From the NCBI RefSeq assembly GCF_025024155.1, contig NW_026251772.1:62001-126000 (forward strand): 64,000 bases of DNA, written 5' to 3'. Under the pieces are notes generated by a model. It was not told the DNA's origin, ran no database searches, and saw only the letters and a program-made list of their open reading frames with translations. The DNA is from Gamsiella multidivaricata (taxonomy: Eukaryota; Mortierellomycota; Mortierellomycetes; Mortierellales; Mortierellaceae). A program made the translations under genes and the position numbers. This document shows, piece after piece, positions 10,214 through 20,564 of this stretch. Each line of letters opens with the position of its first letter. Position 1 is the first letter of the stretch.

Positions 10214-10429
10214 TTTTTATTTTTTTATTTAACATGGCCTCCGAGAGAGAACAATCAGTGCTGGTTTCCTAGTGAATAGTCTCTGAGACTTGTGTCTATC
10301 TGGCCCTAAATCTTCTAGTGTGGCAGTCGCACCATCTCCAACAACTTCACTGTAACCTCCCTAAGCGTCCCGAGGTCTTTCTCCTGCGATCCGCTCGGCT
10401 AGCTGGCAGGCTCCTCACCTGCAAATCTG

Positions 10430-10479
10430 CCAAGACCATCTCTCCAATTGCAACCTGTACATCTGGGAGATGGTCTTGG
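10430..10479. repeat. 13-bp inverted repeat inside the SINE-like element
   Basis: Arms CCAAGACCATCTC and GAGATGGTCTTGG pair perfectly around a 24-nt loop, so the element's RNA should form a stem here. Confidence 0.75.
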
Positions 10480-10805
10480 TTTCTTGAGAGCACGGAATCC
10501 GTTCTACTGGCTTGCGAGCCGAATCCTCTACTATTGTAACATTTCCTCCACCTCCTCGTCCCGTCTTTCCTCCACCTGAGGTCACTGGATGTGAGCTCAG
10601 ATTAGCCTATTATAAAGTGGGCCTACTCACTTTTGAACTTATACCTGTAACCCCGGCAGGGGTAGCTAAGACGCATGCTGCCAGTGCAGTGGAATAACTT
10701 GTACACCCTGGTGTATAGCTGGGAAGTTCTGAACCAGCGCCTCTCGAAGTCCGGAGGCTAGCGCAAGGGCGAAATTTATTCTGAGCATTATGTCAAGCGT
10801 TAAGG

Positions 10806-10902
10806 AAGGGGAAAGGAAACCCACAACGATTACATGGGGTAGTGCCACTCAATGTGGGGGTCGCCGGGGAAAGGAAACCCACATAACTGAAGTGGGGTAG
10901 TA
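10806..10902. repeat. Imperfect tandem repeat inside the SINE-like element
   Basis: Two units, each starting GGGGAAAGGAAACCCACA and ending in GGGGTAGT, about 50 bp apart. Part of the element body. Confidence 0.6.
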
Positions 10903-11034
10903 CGCCCGACTCATGCTCCAAATAAATTTCTATGCGTAGCACATATTACTGTGCTTTAACCAGGGCTCGAACCTGGTCCCTTCGCGTTACAAAGGAGGTG
11001 CCCTGACCAGTATGCTAACTGAGCCATCGGGCCT

Positions 11035-11053
11035 GGGTTTTTTTTAATTTGAC
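11035..11053. repeat. Target-site duplication, right copy, SINE-like element
   Basis: GGG, eight T, then AATTTGAC. Its right edge is 86 nt upstream of tRNA-Ala copy 2. Confidence 0.85.
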
Positions 11054-11138
11054 GGGAAATAGTGTAATTAGGGTTGGAAATAATGGATATAGTAATTTAG
11101 AAATATAACGGTGCCAGCATCGGGCAACCTAACAGTAC

Positions 11139-11211
11139 GGGGATCTAGCTCAAATGGTAGAGCGCTCGCTTAGCATGCGAGAGGCACTGGGATCGATGCC
11201 CAGGTTCTCCA
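11139..11211 (+). tRNA. tRNA-Ala(AGC), copy 2
   Basis: Same 73-nt gene as at 6100-6172: anticodon loop TTAGCAT, G3-U70 pair, T6/T67 acceptor mismatch, no intron. The leader AACCTAACAGTAC directly before it is conserved in all three copies. Retroelements upstream lie antisense to it. Confidence 0.88.
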
Positions 11212-11245
11212 AGTCATCTTACCTTTCTACATCCTTGAAAGGATG

Positions 11246-11251
11246 TTTTTT
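11246..11251 (+). terminator. RNA polymerase III terminator (T6) of tRNA-Ala copy 2
   Basis: T6 about 35 nt after the tRNA 3' end, directly preceded by the small stem CATCCTT-GA-AAGGATG. Confidence 0.6.
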
Positions 11252-11610
11252 ATTATTGACACCGTTACTGGAGTAAGCTGTGCGCTGTATCGTTGATTTT
11301 TTTTTTTTTGGAGCACAATTCTGTTAGTTCTAAGCAATAGTTTACGAGTGCGAGAGCCTTATACTCGACTACCTCCTGCAGGAGATCTATGTAAGATATT
11401 TTGTGCATTTGCCGAAGATGAAGGCATCCCGAAGCGTAAGAAACAAGCCTCCTCATGAGGTATGAAGCAAGCGAGGTGTGAACGCAGGAAGGGCACTAGT
11501 TGGGCCATAGGCTCGATTTCCTGACTAAATGAGCTGCACGGATATCCTGCGGGAATTGACTTTGGATGCTCAACGTGGTAACTGGATTTCCGGATCGGTT
11601 GTCAAACAGA

Positions 11611-11966
11611 ATCAGATATCCTACGATGGGATACCAGCTCAGTCTGGATGCAGCATGGCTGGAGAAAGTGTCTTCAGAAACGACTGGACGAGACAATTCT
11701 TCGAGGATTCAAATAATGGCGGGAAAGGAAAGGAGAAACCACAGTTTGTGCAACAAGGATTGTCCGTGTTATTAGACTTGTACGGAGAATTGTCTAGAGA
11801 CGCTCAAAGGGTGCAAAGATGACGAGCAGCAAAGAGAATCTCTCACACGACAGAAAACTCCGAACAAACCCTGCCCATTCACACTCCTGTTCTCATTCGC
11901 CATCCAGCTCCACTCCATTTCACTCCACTCCACTCCACTCCACATTACAAGGCGAATTACATAACA
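11611..11966. promoter_or_regulatory. 5' region of the VIP1-type kinase gene
   Basis: Unique sequence between the duplicated tRNA segment and the VIP1 start. It contains a CCACTCCACTCCACTCC-type short tandem repeat (about 11906-11942) just before the ATG. An open frame from 11529 to 11822 begins inside the duplicated segment and has no family features, so I do not call it a gene. Confidence 0.45.
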
Positions 11967-14900
11967 ATGAACAGTAACCAGGGCAACAGGCGGGGGTCCA
12001 TCACTAAGGGCTTCACCTTCCCAAAACCATTGTCGACAGGAGCGGCGAACAACGGCTACCCTGAGTCCACCCTGACCAGCTCCCTTTCGCCCCCAACGCC
12101 CACCCATCCACGCAAGAAATGTAATTTGCACCTGCAGAAGAATAGACAACATGATCGGTTCTCAACCCCCTCTCGGCATGTGTGTTTTGACCTATTGTTT
12201 GTTGTGCCGATCTGTGCTAGATATCATTGGCGTGTGCGCAATGGACGACAAGGCCCGATCCAAGCCCATGCGCAACATTCTTGATCGACTGCTGAACAAC
12301 GGACCCTTTGAGGCCATCATCTTTGGTGACAAGTGCATCCTTGATGAAGGTATAAGGACCTCCTATTTTCGACAAAGTGATGTAATAATTGATGTCCTTT
12401 AGTGATCATTACCCACAGAACAATAACCGTAGCTCTCTTTTCATTTCACTAGATGTCAGCACGTGGCCAGCATGCGATTTCTTCATATCATTCTTCTCAA
12501 AGGGCTTCCCTCTTCACAAAGCTATCGAATATGTTAAGCTCAGGACACCCTTTTGTGTGAATGAAGTCGATATGCAGACCGTCCTCTGGGACCGACGACT
12601 GGTGCTGGAGATTCTGGAAAAGATCGGAGTACCTACGCCAAAGCGACTGACTATGGATCGGGATGGAGGCCCTACACTGGACGACCGAGTCCGTCAAAAA
12701 CTCAAGCTGCGTGGCGTTACTCTAATGGAAAAGCGACCTGTTCCAGAGTTCAAGGTTATTGACCAGGATACCATCCAGATTGGCGATCAAATCCTGGTAA
12801 AGCCATTCGTTGAGAAACCAGTCTCGGGAGAGGACCACAACATTCACATCTACTACCACTCATCAGCTGGAGGTGGAGCGAGACGACTCTTCCGTAAGGT
12901 ATATCATTGTCATTTTCGCTAACGATGTGGTATCGGCAGGTATTCTTGAGTTACTGACCTCATGTACGTTTTGGAACTAATTATAATACAGATAGCCAAC
13001 AAGTCGAGCGAATACGACCCAGATTTGTCCATGCCTAGAACAGACGGATCGTACATTTATGAAGAGTTTATGGATGTCGACAATGCAGAGGATGTCAAGG
13101 TCTACACTATTGGCGATCATTTCGTGCACGCAGAAACCAGAAAGTAATGATCAGTATCCCTGAACTTGGCCCCTTTCTTGAAGTTGAATGCACAGCGTGA
13201 TCGTGCACGACTAACTCTCGGCCTCTTTCGCCTTACTATAGATCTCCAGTCGTGGATGGACTTGTGCGCAGAAATACGGATGGAAAAGAGATTCGCTATG
13301 TTACGCAGCTCACGCCGGAGGAGAAAAAGATGGCAGCCGGGATCTGTAAAATGTTTGGTCAGCGCGTCTGCGGATTTGATCTGCTTCGAGTCGGTGGCAA
13401 ATCTTACGTGATCGATGTCAATGGCTGGTCTTTTGTCAAAGGCAACAACTATTACTACAACAATTGCGCCAGCATTCTGCAGGAAACTTTCTTGCGTAAC
13501 GCCCATCAGCGTAAACTTTCTGAAGTCGTCTTCCCCAAGGAGCTCAGCGCCGAAAATTCATGGAGATTGAAGGCCTTTGTGTCTGTATTCCGCCATGCAG
13601 ACCGGACTCCCAAGCAAAAGATGAAGTTCTCTTTCAGCTCCGCACCTTTCCGTGAACTTCTCAACGGTGGCGGAGAGGAGGTCATCATTCGGCAAGCCAG
13701 GGATTTAAAGCTTGTCTCGGCCGCTGCCGAACAGGCCATGAAGGAGGGTCTTGAGGACACGAACAAATTGATGCTGCTCAAGACCATCCTGGACAAAAAG
13801 TCAAACCTGCCAGGAACTAAGGTCCAAGTCAAGCCAACTATCACCAAGGACGAGGAAGGCAACTCTAAATCGGTTAAGCTAAAGATTATTGTCAAATGGG
13901 GAGGCGAGGTATGCAGCTGCACTTGTGTTTGCAGACGTCGCTTTCATATGTACGTCTTCACAAAGGAACGTTATAATTTAATTTTTACCTACTCTTGACC
14001 ATCTAGTTTACGCATGCTGCAAAATATCAATCCAGAGACCTGGGAGACAACCTTCGCAAGGACTTGCTGATCATGAACAAACACGTCCTGGACGATGTGC
14101 AGATTTTCACTTCCTCGGAGCGACGCGTTCGCGCCACAGCAGAGCTCTTCACTCAACGTTTCCTCGACATTCGCGAGGTCCCCAAGGACATGCTGCTGAT
14201 CCGCAAGGAGATGCTTGACGACAGCAATGCCGCCAAGGAAAAGACCGATGCAGTCAAGAAGGAGCTCCACGACCTCTTGCAGCCTGACCATGCCAATGAG
14301 ATTCAGCAAATATGGCCAAAGGGCGCCGAGGCTCCGGGGCAGCTAGTTCAGGATATTATCGAGTCCATGCGAACACTCCGCGATGTCATGCGCAGGAATT
14401 TCGAGCGCCTGGACGTGACCACCCTTCAAAGGACGTGGTGTTGCTACGAGAGCCCTACATTGTTCTTTGAACGTTGGGAAAAGATCTTTGGGGAATTTGC
14501 GGATGGTGAACTAAAGGACTTTGATCCATCTAAAGTCTCGGAGTTGTACGACTCGCTCAAATATGATGCACTCCATAACAGGGCCTTTTTGGAAAACATT
14601 TTCGTGGACAAGGAGGCAGGCACTGGGGTGGGACCCATCAAGGATTTGTATGCAAAGGCCAAGATCATGTTTGATTTTGTATCGCCGCTCGAGTATGGAA
14701 TCAGTGAGACAGATCGGCTGGAGATCGGGCTATTGACTAGCTTACCGCTACTCAAGCAGGTTGTCGAGGACCTGGAATCTGCAAAGCGATCCGCTACCCC
14801 ATGCACACGGCTTTACTTCACCAAGGGTAAGTAGTACATCCCTTCATATATTTGCCTGTTCGGGGCGTTTGAGGGTCTGTTACTCGGAAACTCATGATTG

Positions 14901-15604
14901 CCTTACGCGTTTTTTACTTTTGTAGAATCCCACGTTCACACGCTGTTGAACATCGTATATCTTTCCGGTATACCAACCCGCATCAGCAAAAGCGAAATTC
15001 CAGAACTCGACTGTAAGCGGTGTCTCTAATTTGCTCTTTTTTTTTTTTTTTTTTTTTTTGCGAGTGAGTCCGTATTCTAATCCACACTCTGTTCTCTGGT
15101 CGTATCTTCTCTTTGACAGATTTAACCCAAATCACATTCGAGTTGTATGAGAGAAGCGGCCCCGGGACACCCTTGAGCTCCCCTGTCAATCCAAGCATCT
15201 CCACTTCGCCGCACGGTCCGCAATCACCTCAGTCGCCCGAGTACTCACTTCGTATCGGATTTTCACCTGGCGCAGGCAACCCCAACATCCTCGATTTGCA
15301 AATGGATTCGAAGCATTGTCTTTCAGTCATGCCGCGGCGCAACCTGACCGACCACCTGCCCCTCGACGCAGCTCTGCGGTATTACAAGACTCAAGTCCGT
15401 AACCCTAAGTATAAGAGCGTCAACCGACGCATCCGCGAGAGTCGCATGCTTGGGCACAAGTTGGTGGTCGCGAACGAGGGTGAAGAGGAGGCCCTGATCC
15501 ACGACGAGGCGCCTTTGATGGTCGTTGGGTCTCCTATTGGTCCCAGTGGCGTAGATTTGCAGTTTGCGAATAGAACAGCAGGAGCAGACAATTCGTCCAA
15601 GTGA
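11967..15604 (+). CDS. VIP1: Inositol hexakisphosphate / diphosphoinositol-pentakisphosphate kinase (PPIP5K, Vip1/Asp1)
   Basis: Makes 1-diphospho inositol phosphates (1-IP7, IP8), which signal phosphate status and affect microtubules and polarity in fungi. Predicted exons: 11967-12120, 12221-12349, 12453-12898, 12992-13143, 13242-13908, 14007-14826, 14926-15012, 15120-15604; these sum to 979 residues. The N-terminal ATP-grasp kinase half begins with [16 protein letters not shown], then [36 protein letters not shown] and [20 protein letters not shown]. The second half is histidine-acid-phosphatase-like with [14 protein letters not shown] (RHxxRxP, about residue 410) and [14 protein letters not shown]. 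An intron before exon 8 holds a T run. The C-terminal 60 residues are poorly conserved. Both domains look intact. Confidence 0.95.
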
Positions 15605-16694
15605 GAAAATCGAGCAGTATTTTCAGCATTTTCAGCATTTTCTCGCTTAAGCGGATATTAAATTAGTAATAAAATAACTGAAGCATGTATTAGGGACCTT
15701 CTCGCATGGGAATTTGCGTTGTTGGCCTGCAAATAGACCCGCTAAATAAGGCCGGCCAGTGAGCTTAACAAGGAGCGGGGAATATGGGAGGATATATAGG
15801 GGATTGTAAAAGAAGCGGACGAAGAAGAGGCAGTTCAGATGATTATGACGCCCTCCCTCTCTCTCTGAAGTCAAGCCCACTCGTCCAAGAAGGCGACAGA
15901 AAATCGACCCCGCAACAACTTCAGGATGCGAGCCGTCCAGTACGAGAAGCAGGAAAACGGCTTGACGATGCATACAGCCAACTACAACACACTTACTCCG
16001 AGGGTGAGCCTATCTCAGGTTCCAGCATCCATATCTATGATTAAAGTGACGAAAGCAAGAAGTTGCCAGATGAGGCGAGACATGCGGGTCCACCTCTGTG
16101 GGATATGTTGCGACAGCGAGCTTCAGGAACTGAATATCGAGTGCTCGCGGCTCGACTGTGATGGGTTTGAAGGATATAGAAGGCAGGTTCGGACACTGCC
16201 CCTCATATCGACTGCACTTTGATAGGGACGCTGTTGGCGGGGAAACATCAGCCGCGTCTGTATGTCACAGCTGAACTAACAAAAACGCCCGACAAAGTTC
16301 ATGCGGACCCCGGTGCAAGCGCCGGTGGCACCACCAGGCCTCATAGAAATCGTATCACTACCACTACCATCACCACTACCACTACCCATAAGCACAAAGG
16401 GAAGGCTTCGGTCGGTTTGCAGCAGTGGAGCTCCAGGAGATCCAGAACAAATGGCAGAGGTCGAAAGCAAACCTCGGGGGAAGGAAGGGGGGAGGGGAAG
16501 GAGGGAGGAGGAGCAACCAACATGGACGCCCCATATGATCGCGACCCAGGCCAGATTGAATAAATCAATGTTAAGACTTGCTGCCTTTATGAAAAATCTA
16601 TTATCATATAAAAAAGGAACATTGGAGATGGTGGTTTTGCGAATGGGCCAACCGGGTAGAGATGAATGAGATATTACGAAAAAAAGAGCTCGTA
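15605..16694. other. Intergenic region between convergent VIP1 and SREBP-like genes
   Basis: Both gene 3' ends face this 1.1 kb. A GCATTTTCAGCATTTTC repeat follows the VIP1 stop. An AC/ACTACC-rich tract (about 16348-16390) and a G/A-rich tract (about 16475-16515) are present. Open frames of 80-120 codons exist but are low-complexity and lack a family match, so I call no gene. Confidence 0.45.
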
Positions 16695-19600
16695 CTACAG
16701 CCCCTGACATAGCTCCCAACCCTTTTCCGCGTCGCTCTTCTTGATCACAAGGCCACTCCTGTGCTGAGAGGATCGGCGACTACCACCCTCTTCGCCGCCG
16801 CTGCCACATCCCGAGTCCGAGCCATCCGAACCGTCCTCCCAAGCACCGTAGGCGACACGTCCAATGTCGATCAAGAAGCGCAGCGCCGGATCAAAGTTTA
16901 CAGTCGGCCGGCGTCTCTTACTCCTCGTAGAATTCGAAACCATCTGCATCATTGCCAACATAGTCGTCAATTCATCATCGAGTTGACGGCGCAGATGCAC
17001 TGTCAGGGGCAGCAGCGTTGTTCGAATATGATCCAGGATCTCCGACTGTGACATGTTTTCGTCCCCGCCTTGGCCTTCGCCTTGGTTCTGCTTGATCAAA
17101 CTGCTCAAGGCTTCGACTCCGCGCCACAATCCAATACGCGCCTTGATCTCAACAAAGCCTGTCAGGTTCATAGCGAAGTAGGCCACACTCAACAATGCCT
17201 GATCATTGTCTTCTTCCTCCAACCCGGAAACGGCTTCAGGTGCACGAACAGGTCCCATTGGCACCTTGGCGGCAAGAGCCCGACGGCGCTCGCTCAAAAG
17301 TGCCCATGCCTTTTCACCGCAGCGAACACTAGGTCCAGCCATACCGCGTCTCAGGTAGGCGTACTCGAGTAGAGAATACACAATCACTTGATCATAATAC
17401 TGGAAGTCGAGCTCGGTTTCCTCGCCATGCTGATGCGGGCCTGAATGAGGATCACGGTTGTTCGGACGCGTGGTCAAATGGTGACGAGGATGCATTGCCA
17501 TGATTTGTCCCATCAATCGATCGCCTAGCTGGGCCGACTGCTCGTCCTTAGCAAGCCAGAGCTCCGAAATCTTGCCAACCAAGGCATACCAGTGGTGCCG
17601 GGTGCCGGGCAATGTTGTACGCACCACATCATCAAACTTGGCGACACGTTCTGAAGCTTGAACAGAATCCAGATCATGGGCGACGGCATTCAATCGGGAC
17701 ATGCAGTCGACGAACGCATCCTGAAGCACGCTAACGCTTTGAGTTTGAGCGACAACTAAAGTAGGAGTCATGGTCTGGTACAGGACCGCCTCTGTTTGTG
17801 GGTACTCGGCGCGACCATACATTGCGCTTTCAATCTCGACAATGCTCCTACTCCAAGCAGTACTTCCAACTTCAACCTGCAACATGCTCTCCAGCCATCG
17901 GTCTTGACTGATACCCGAGATCTTGGCCGTATAGCGGGCCGATTCCATAAACTGTTGTGCCACAAGAGTCGCCAGAGGATTTGCGGCCTTGCGTAGCGAA
18001 ATGTAGAAGGCAAGGGCTGCCGTAGCGGAGACACGGGCAGGCGGCTGTCGACGAGCGTTTGTGTACTCATCCAGGGTCCTGACGATGGTGTAAAGAAGCA
18101 TGAAGCGACTAACGGAGGAGCTTGCTCCACCAGACATCTGTGCTTCCACGACACGAGCCCAGATATCTGGACGGACCATATCTGTGAGGTCGGGATAAAT
18201 TCCAAGTCGGATCCAGAGGCAGCGCCACAGTTCCAGGGACAGCGCGAAGAAGAGTCTGAAATAGGATGACGGAATGACTTTAGGTACAAGTCCAGAAAGC
18301 GTCGTGTAGACTTGGGTAGGCGACGAAGACTTCGGCATCACTGGGAACTTGGACTGAGCGAAGGAGCCGCGACGCGAGTACGAAGGCCAGACCAGGGCCA
18401 GGAGACACCCCATAAACAAAAATGCGCGAAGGGCCGCCCAAGTATCCCACGCCACAACGCCAAGTGGGTCCCAGACGTTGATGCCAACAGTGCTGCTAAT
18501 CGAAGGAGTGTTTCCGATGACTTGTGACGAAGAGCTCATGGCGCGACCAGCGCCCTGGCCGTCATCCATAATGACTCTGTTGACTCCTGAGCCTTCCGGA
18601 GAACTAAAAAATGTCGCGCACATAAAGACAGCCATCAGAACACGACTCGTTCCCGCAGACGAAGTCGACATTGGCGGCGGTGTGGTAGGCTCTGCGTTGG
18701 AATCCTCAGACGAAGACTCGGGCGCTGGCGAAGATTCTTCACTGGAGTTGGCGAGTTCTGCCTGATGCTGTTCCATCAGATCAATGCCTCCAGGGAGCGA
18801 AGTCAAGAGTCGGCGTAGAAGTGCATTTTCTGTCTTTGTCGCATTCTCCCGCTTCTGTAGAACGATAATATATTCCGTTGCCTTTCTCAATATGGTCGCC
18901 TTGTTTAGCTTGGTCGCTCTTGCCACACCGTCTGCATCCTGAGGCTCGTCATCGTCATCATCATCCTTTTCATCCTTGGTCTTGATGTTGCAGAGTGCAG
19001 GGACAACATTTTTCAGATCATTGATGCGATCATTGATATTGTTGCGGTATCGACGCTCAATGGCGTTGTGAGCGACCTTCTTCTGCTGCTTTGTCGGCTG
19101 AGGCCCCTGGGCGCTAAGAGGTGCTGGTGTCGGTGCTACAAGCGCCTGAGGGGGCTTGAGGCGAGTGATAGGAATCTTTTGCTGAACAGACTGGGGTTGG
19201 CCTGGCTGCAATGGCTGTCCGGGTTGCGATGATGCCGAAGGCTGTTGCGGAACCACTGTTGAGGATACTGCTGCCGTAACTGACGCCGCCGCTGCTGGAG
19301 ACATTTCAAGACCGGGCATTATGGTTCCAGTAAATGTCGAGTCGAATCCAGTAGGGGTCAAAGGCACTGTTGGCGGGAGCACCATCTTCCAGAGAGGCTG
19401 TCCAAAAGGAATCATCCCTGGTGAGGCGGGTTGCGTGATCCCAGATGTTGGTGTAATTGGCAGGAGTGGCAACGATTGGAAGAAGTCCGGTGTGGACGTT
19501 GCAGACAAGTCAGCAGATGTCATTCCCGGGGTTGTTGAGCCAGCAAGAGACGTGGGGAGCTGCAATGCCAATGTCTGGGGCGAAGGTGCTGTAGATGCGA

Positions 19601-20564
19601 CCGACACTGAGGAACTGACCGACATCTCCATGTCGCTCTGGTCCGATCCTGCCTTTGAATTCTTCTTTGCCCTTGGCTTCTTTGGGGCTGTTGTATTCCC
19701 GGCTTTGGTGGTCGTGGCAGCCTTTTTAGATCTCTTTGCAGCTGCCGGCATTGAGGTCTTGGCTTCGGCATCAGTGCCATCATCCATGGACTGGCGCTTC
19801 GCGGATTTTGTAGAGGCCTTCTCTGACTTGATCTTTGGGGTGGACCCTTGCAAGGCAGCAACAGCAGGTATAATAGCACTGCCAGATACCGATGACGTGG
19901 ACAGAAGCAAAGGAGAGAGCATGACACCGTCCTCGCCCGAGGACAATGTTCCAGGTGAGGTAGGGAGCATCAATGTATCCGACTCAGGTGAAAGTGCCGA
20001 GGTCATCATATCAGGCGAACTAAAGAATGCACCAGAGTCAGAGGGGGATGTGGCAGCAATGGCGGTAAGACCAGAATTGACAGCACCAGTTGTAAGAATA
20101 TTGGTATTGGTATTGGCACTGGCCTGGGCGAGTGCCCAGCGAAAGGCTGCCAATTGGGTCTGAGAATTGAGGAGCTGTTGTTGTTGTTCCTGTTGGGCTT
20201 GCAGTTGTTGTTGCTGTTGCTGCAGCTGTTGCTGCTGTACAGCATTCGAGGTGAGAAATGACTGGAGATGGAGCTCAAAAGAGAACGGCGCCGTGTGTTG
20301 CTGTTGTTGTTGTTGTTGTCGATGTTGCTGCTGCTGTTGCTGGTGCTGTTGCTGCTGTTGCAGCGTGAGCTGGTGGAGGAGTTGCTGCTGCTGTAACTGC
20401 TGCTGCAAGTTGGCGGCGGCATTGGCATCGAGGGTCGATCCCGTGGTGGTGTACTCGTCAAAGTAGGACTCGCACATGAAAAGATCCTGTATATCGTTCG
20501 ACGCAGGCGGAGGCGCCCCAAAGAGCGGGTTCCCTGCCTGAAGAAACATGGAGGCGGATCTCAA
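16695..20564 (-). CDS. sre1: SREBP-like membrane-bound bHLH transcription factor
   Basis: Sterol- and, in fungi, oxygen-responsive transcription factor that is made in the ER membrane and released by proteolysis. Single exon, 1289 residues. The N-terminal half has several polyQ runs (about residues 50-140, mostly CAA/CAG) and Ser/Pro/Ala-rich activation-type sequence. The bHLH at about 493-578 has the basic motif AIERRYRNNINDRINDLK; the tyrosine in ERRY is diagnostic of SREBPs. The bHLH loop carries an acidic run (DEKDDDDDDEPQD). A leucine-rich stretch follows. Two hydrophobic segments lie near 641 (VLMAVFMCATFFS) and 704 (AFLFMGCLLALVW), then a long C-terminal regulatory domain of about 570 residues. 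No SCAP or site-2 protease gene is in the window. Family confidence is high. Confidence 0.9.
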   Translation of the reverse strand: MRSASMFLQAGNPLFGAPPPASNDIQDLFMCESYFDEYTTTGSTLDANAAANLQQQLQQQQLLHQLTLQQQQQHQQQQQQHRQQQQQQQHTAPFSFELHLQSFLTSNAVQQQQLQQQQQQLQAQQEQQQQLLNSQTQLAAFRWALAQASANTNTNILTTGAVNSGLTAIAATSPSDSGAFFSSPDMMTSALSPESDTLMLPTSPGTLSSGEDGVMLSPLLLSTSSVSGSAIIPAVAALQGSTPKIKSEKASTKSAKRQSMDDGTDAEAKTSMPAAAKRSKKAATTTKAGNTTAPKKPRAKKNSKAGSDQSDMEMSVSSSVSVASTAPSPQTLALQLPTSLAGSTTPGMTSADLSATSTPDFFQSLPLLPITPTSGITQPASPGMIPFGQPLWKMVLPPTVPLTPTGFDSTFTGTIMPGLEMSPAAAASVTAAVSSTVVPQQPSASSQPGQPLQPGQPQSVQQKIPITRLKPPQALVAPTPAPLSAQGPQPTKQQKKVAHNAIERRYRNNINDRINDLKNVVPALCNIKTKDEKDDDDDDEPQDADGVARATKLNKATILRKATEYIIVLQKRENATKTENALLRRLLTSLPGGIDLMEQHQAELANSSEESSPAPESSSEDSNAEPTTPPPMSTSSAGTSRVLMAVFMCATFFSSPEGSGVNRVIMDDGQGAGRAMSSSSQVIGNTPSISSTVGINVWDPLGVVAWDTWAALRAFLFMGCLLALVWPSYSRRGSFAQSKFPVMPKSSSPTQVYTTLSGLVPKVIPSSYFRLFFALSLELWRCLWIRLGIYPDLTDMVRPDIWARVVEAQMSGGASSSVSRFMLLYTIVRTLDEYTNARRQPPARVSATAALAFYISLRKAANPLATLVAQQFMESARYTAKISGISQDRWLESMLQVEVGSTAWSRSIVEIESAMYGRAEYPQTEAVLYQTMTPTLVVAQTQSVSVLQDAFVDCMSRLNAVAHDLDSVQASERVAKFDDVVRTTLPGTRHHWYALVGKISELWLAKDEQSAQLGDRLMGQIMAMHPRHHLTTRPNNRDPHSGPHQHGEETELDFQYYDQVIVYSLLEYAYLRRGMAGPSVRCGEKAWALLSERRRALAAKVPMGPVRAPEAVSGLEEEDNDQALLSVAYFAMNLTGFVEIKARIGLWRGVEALSSLIKQNQGEGQGGDENMSQSEILDHIRTTLLPLTVHLRRQLDDELTTMLAMMQMVSNSTRSKRRRPTVNFDPALRFLIDIGRVAYGAWEDGSDGSDSGCGSGGEEGGSRRSSQHRSGLVIKKSDAEKGWELCQGL
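20166..20415 (-). repeat. CAG/CAA codon repeats encoding polyglutamine in the SREBP-like gene
   Basis: Several Q runs separated by LLHQLT, HRQ and similar spacers; CAA and CAG codons alternate, which tends to stabilise length. They lie in the N-terminal activation region. Confidence 0.8.

Larger units (their letters stand above)
10214..11034 (-). mobile_element. SINE-like non-autonomous retroelement with tRNA-like 5' head
   Basis: An 821-bp minus-strand insertion without a supported ORF. The 5' end (11034 leftward) reads AGGCCCGATGGCTCAGTTAG, with a Pol III A box (TGGCTCAGTTAG) and, about 45 nt on, a good B box GGTTCGAGCCC (10973-10963). The head resembles a tRNA with TTTGTAAC around a possible TGT anticodon but its acceptor ends cannot pair, so it is not a working tRNA. 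The body has two diverged repeats containing GGGAAAGGAAACCCACA and a hairpin with 13-bp arms. The A-rich tail follows GCCATGTTAAAT, similar to the LINE tail TTATGTTAATA. Target duplication and a paralogous empty site define both ends. Rather long for a SINE, so it may be composite. Confidence 0.72.
11038..11610 (+). repeat. Duplicated tRNA-Ala locus, copy at 11 kb
   Basis: About 573 bp nearly identical to 33433-34005, with only a few substitutions and homopolymer-length changes. It contains the 86-nt tRNA leader, tRNA-Ala, the T6 terminator and about 400 bp downstream. Identity stops abruptly after GTTGTCAAACAGA. The leader and tRNA, but not the downstream part, are also related to the locus at 6.1 kb. 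Confidence 0.9.

Noticed and set aside
10963..11034. A tRNA-Thr(TGT)-like gene on the minus strand
   Set aside because: T stem and boxes look good, but the 5' GGCCCGA end cannot pair with the 3' end and the D stem is broken. It is better read as the tRNA-derived head of the SINE-like element, whose insertion borders coincide with it.
11529..11822. 97-codon plus-strand ORF
   Set aside because: Its first third lies in the duplicated non-coding tRNA segment and the rest is unique sequence; no family features.
19321..20163. 280-codon plus-strand ORF
   Set aside because: Antisense shadow of the SREBP-like gene, caused by its biased Ser/Thr/Ala codon use.
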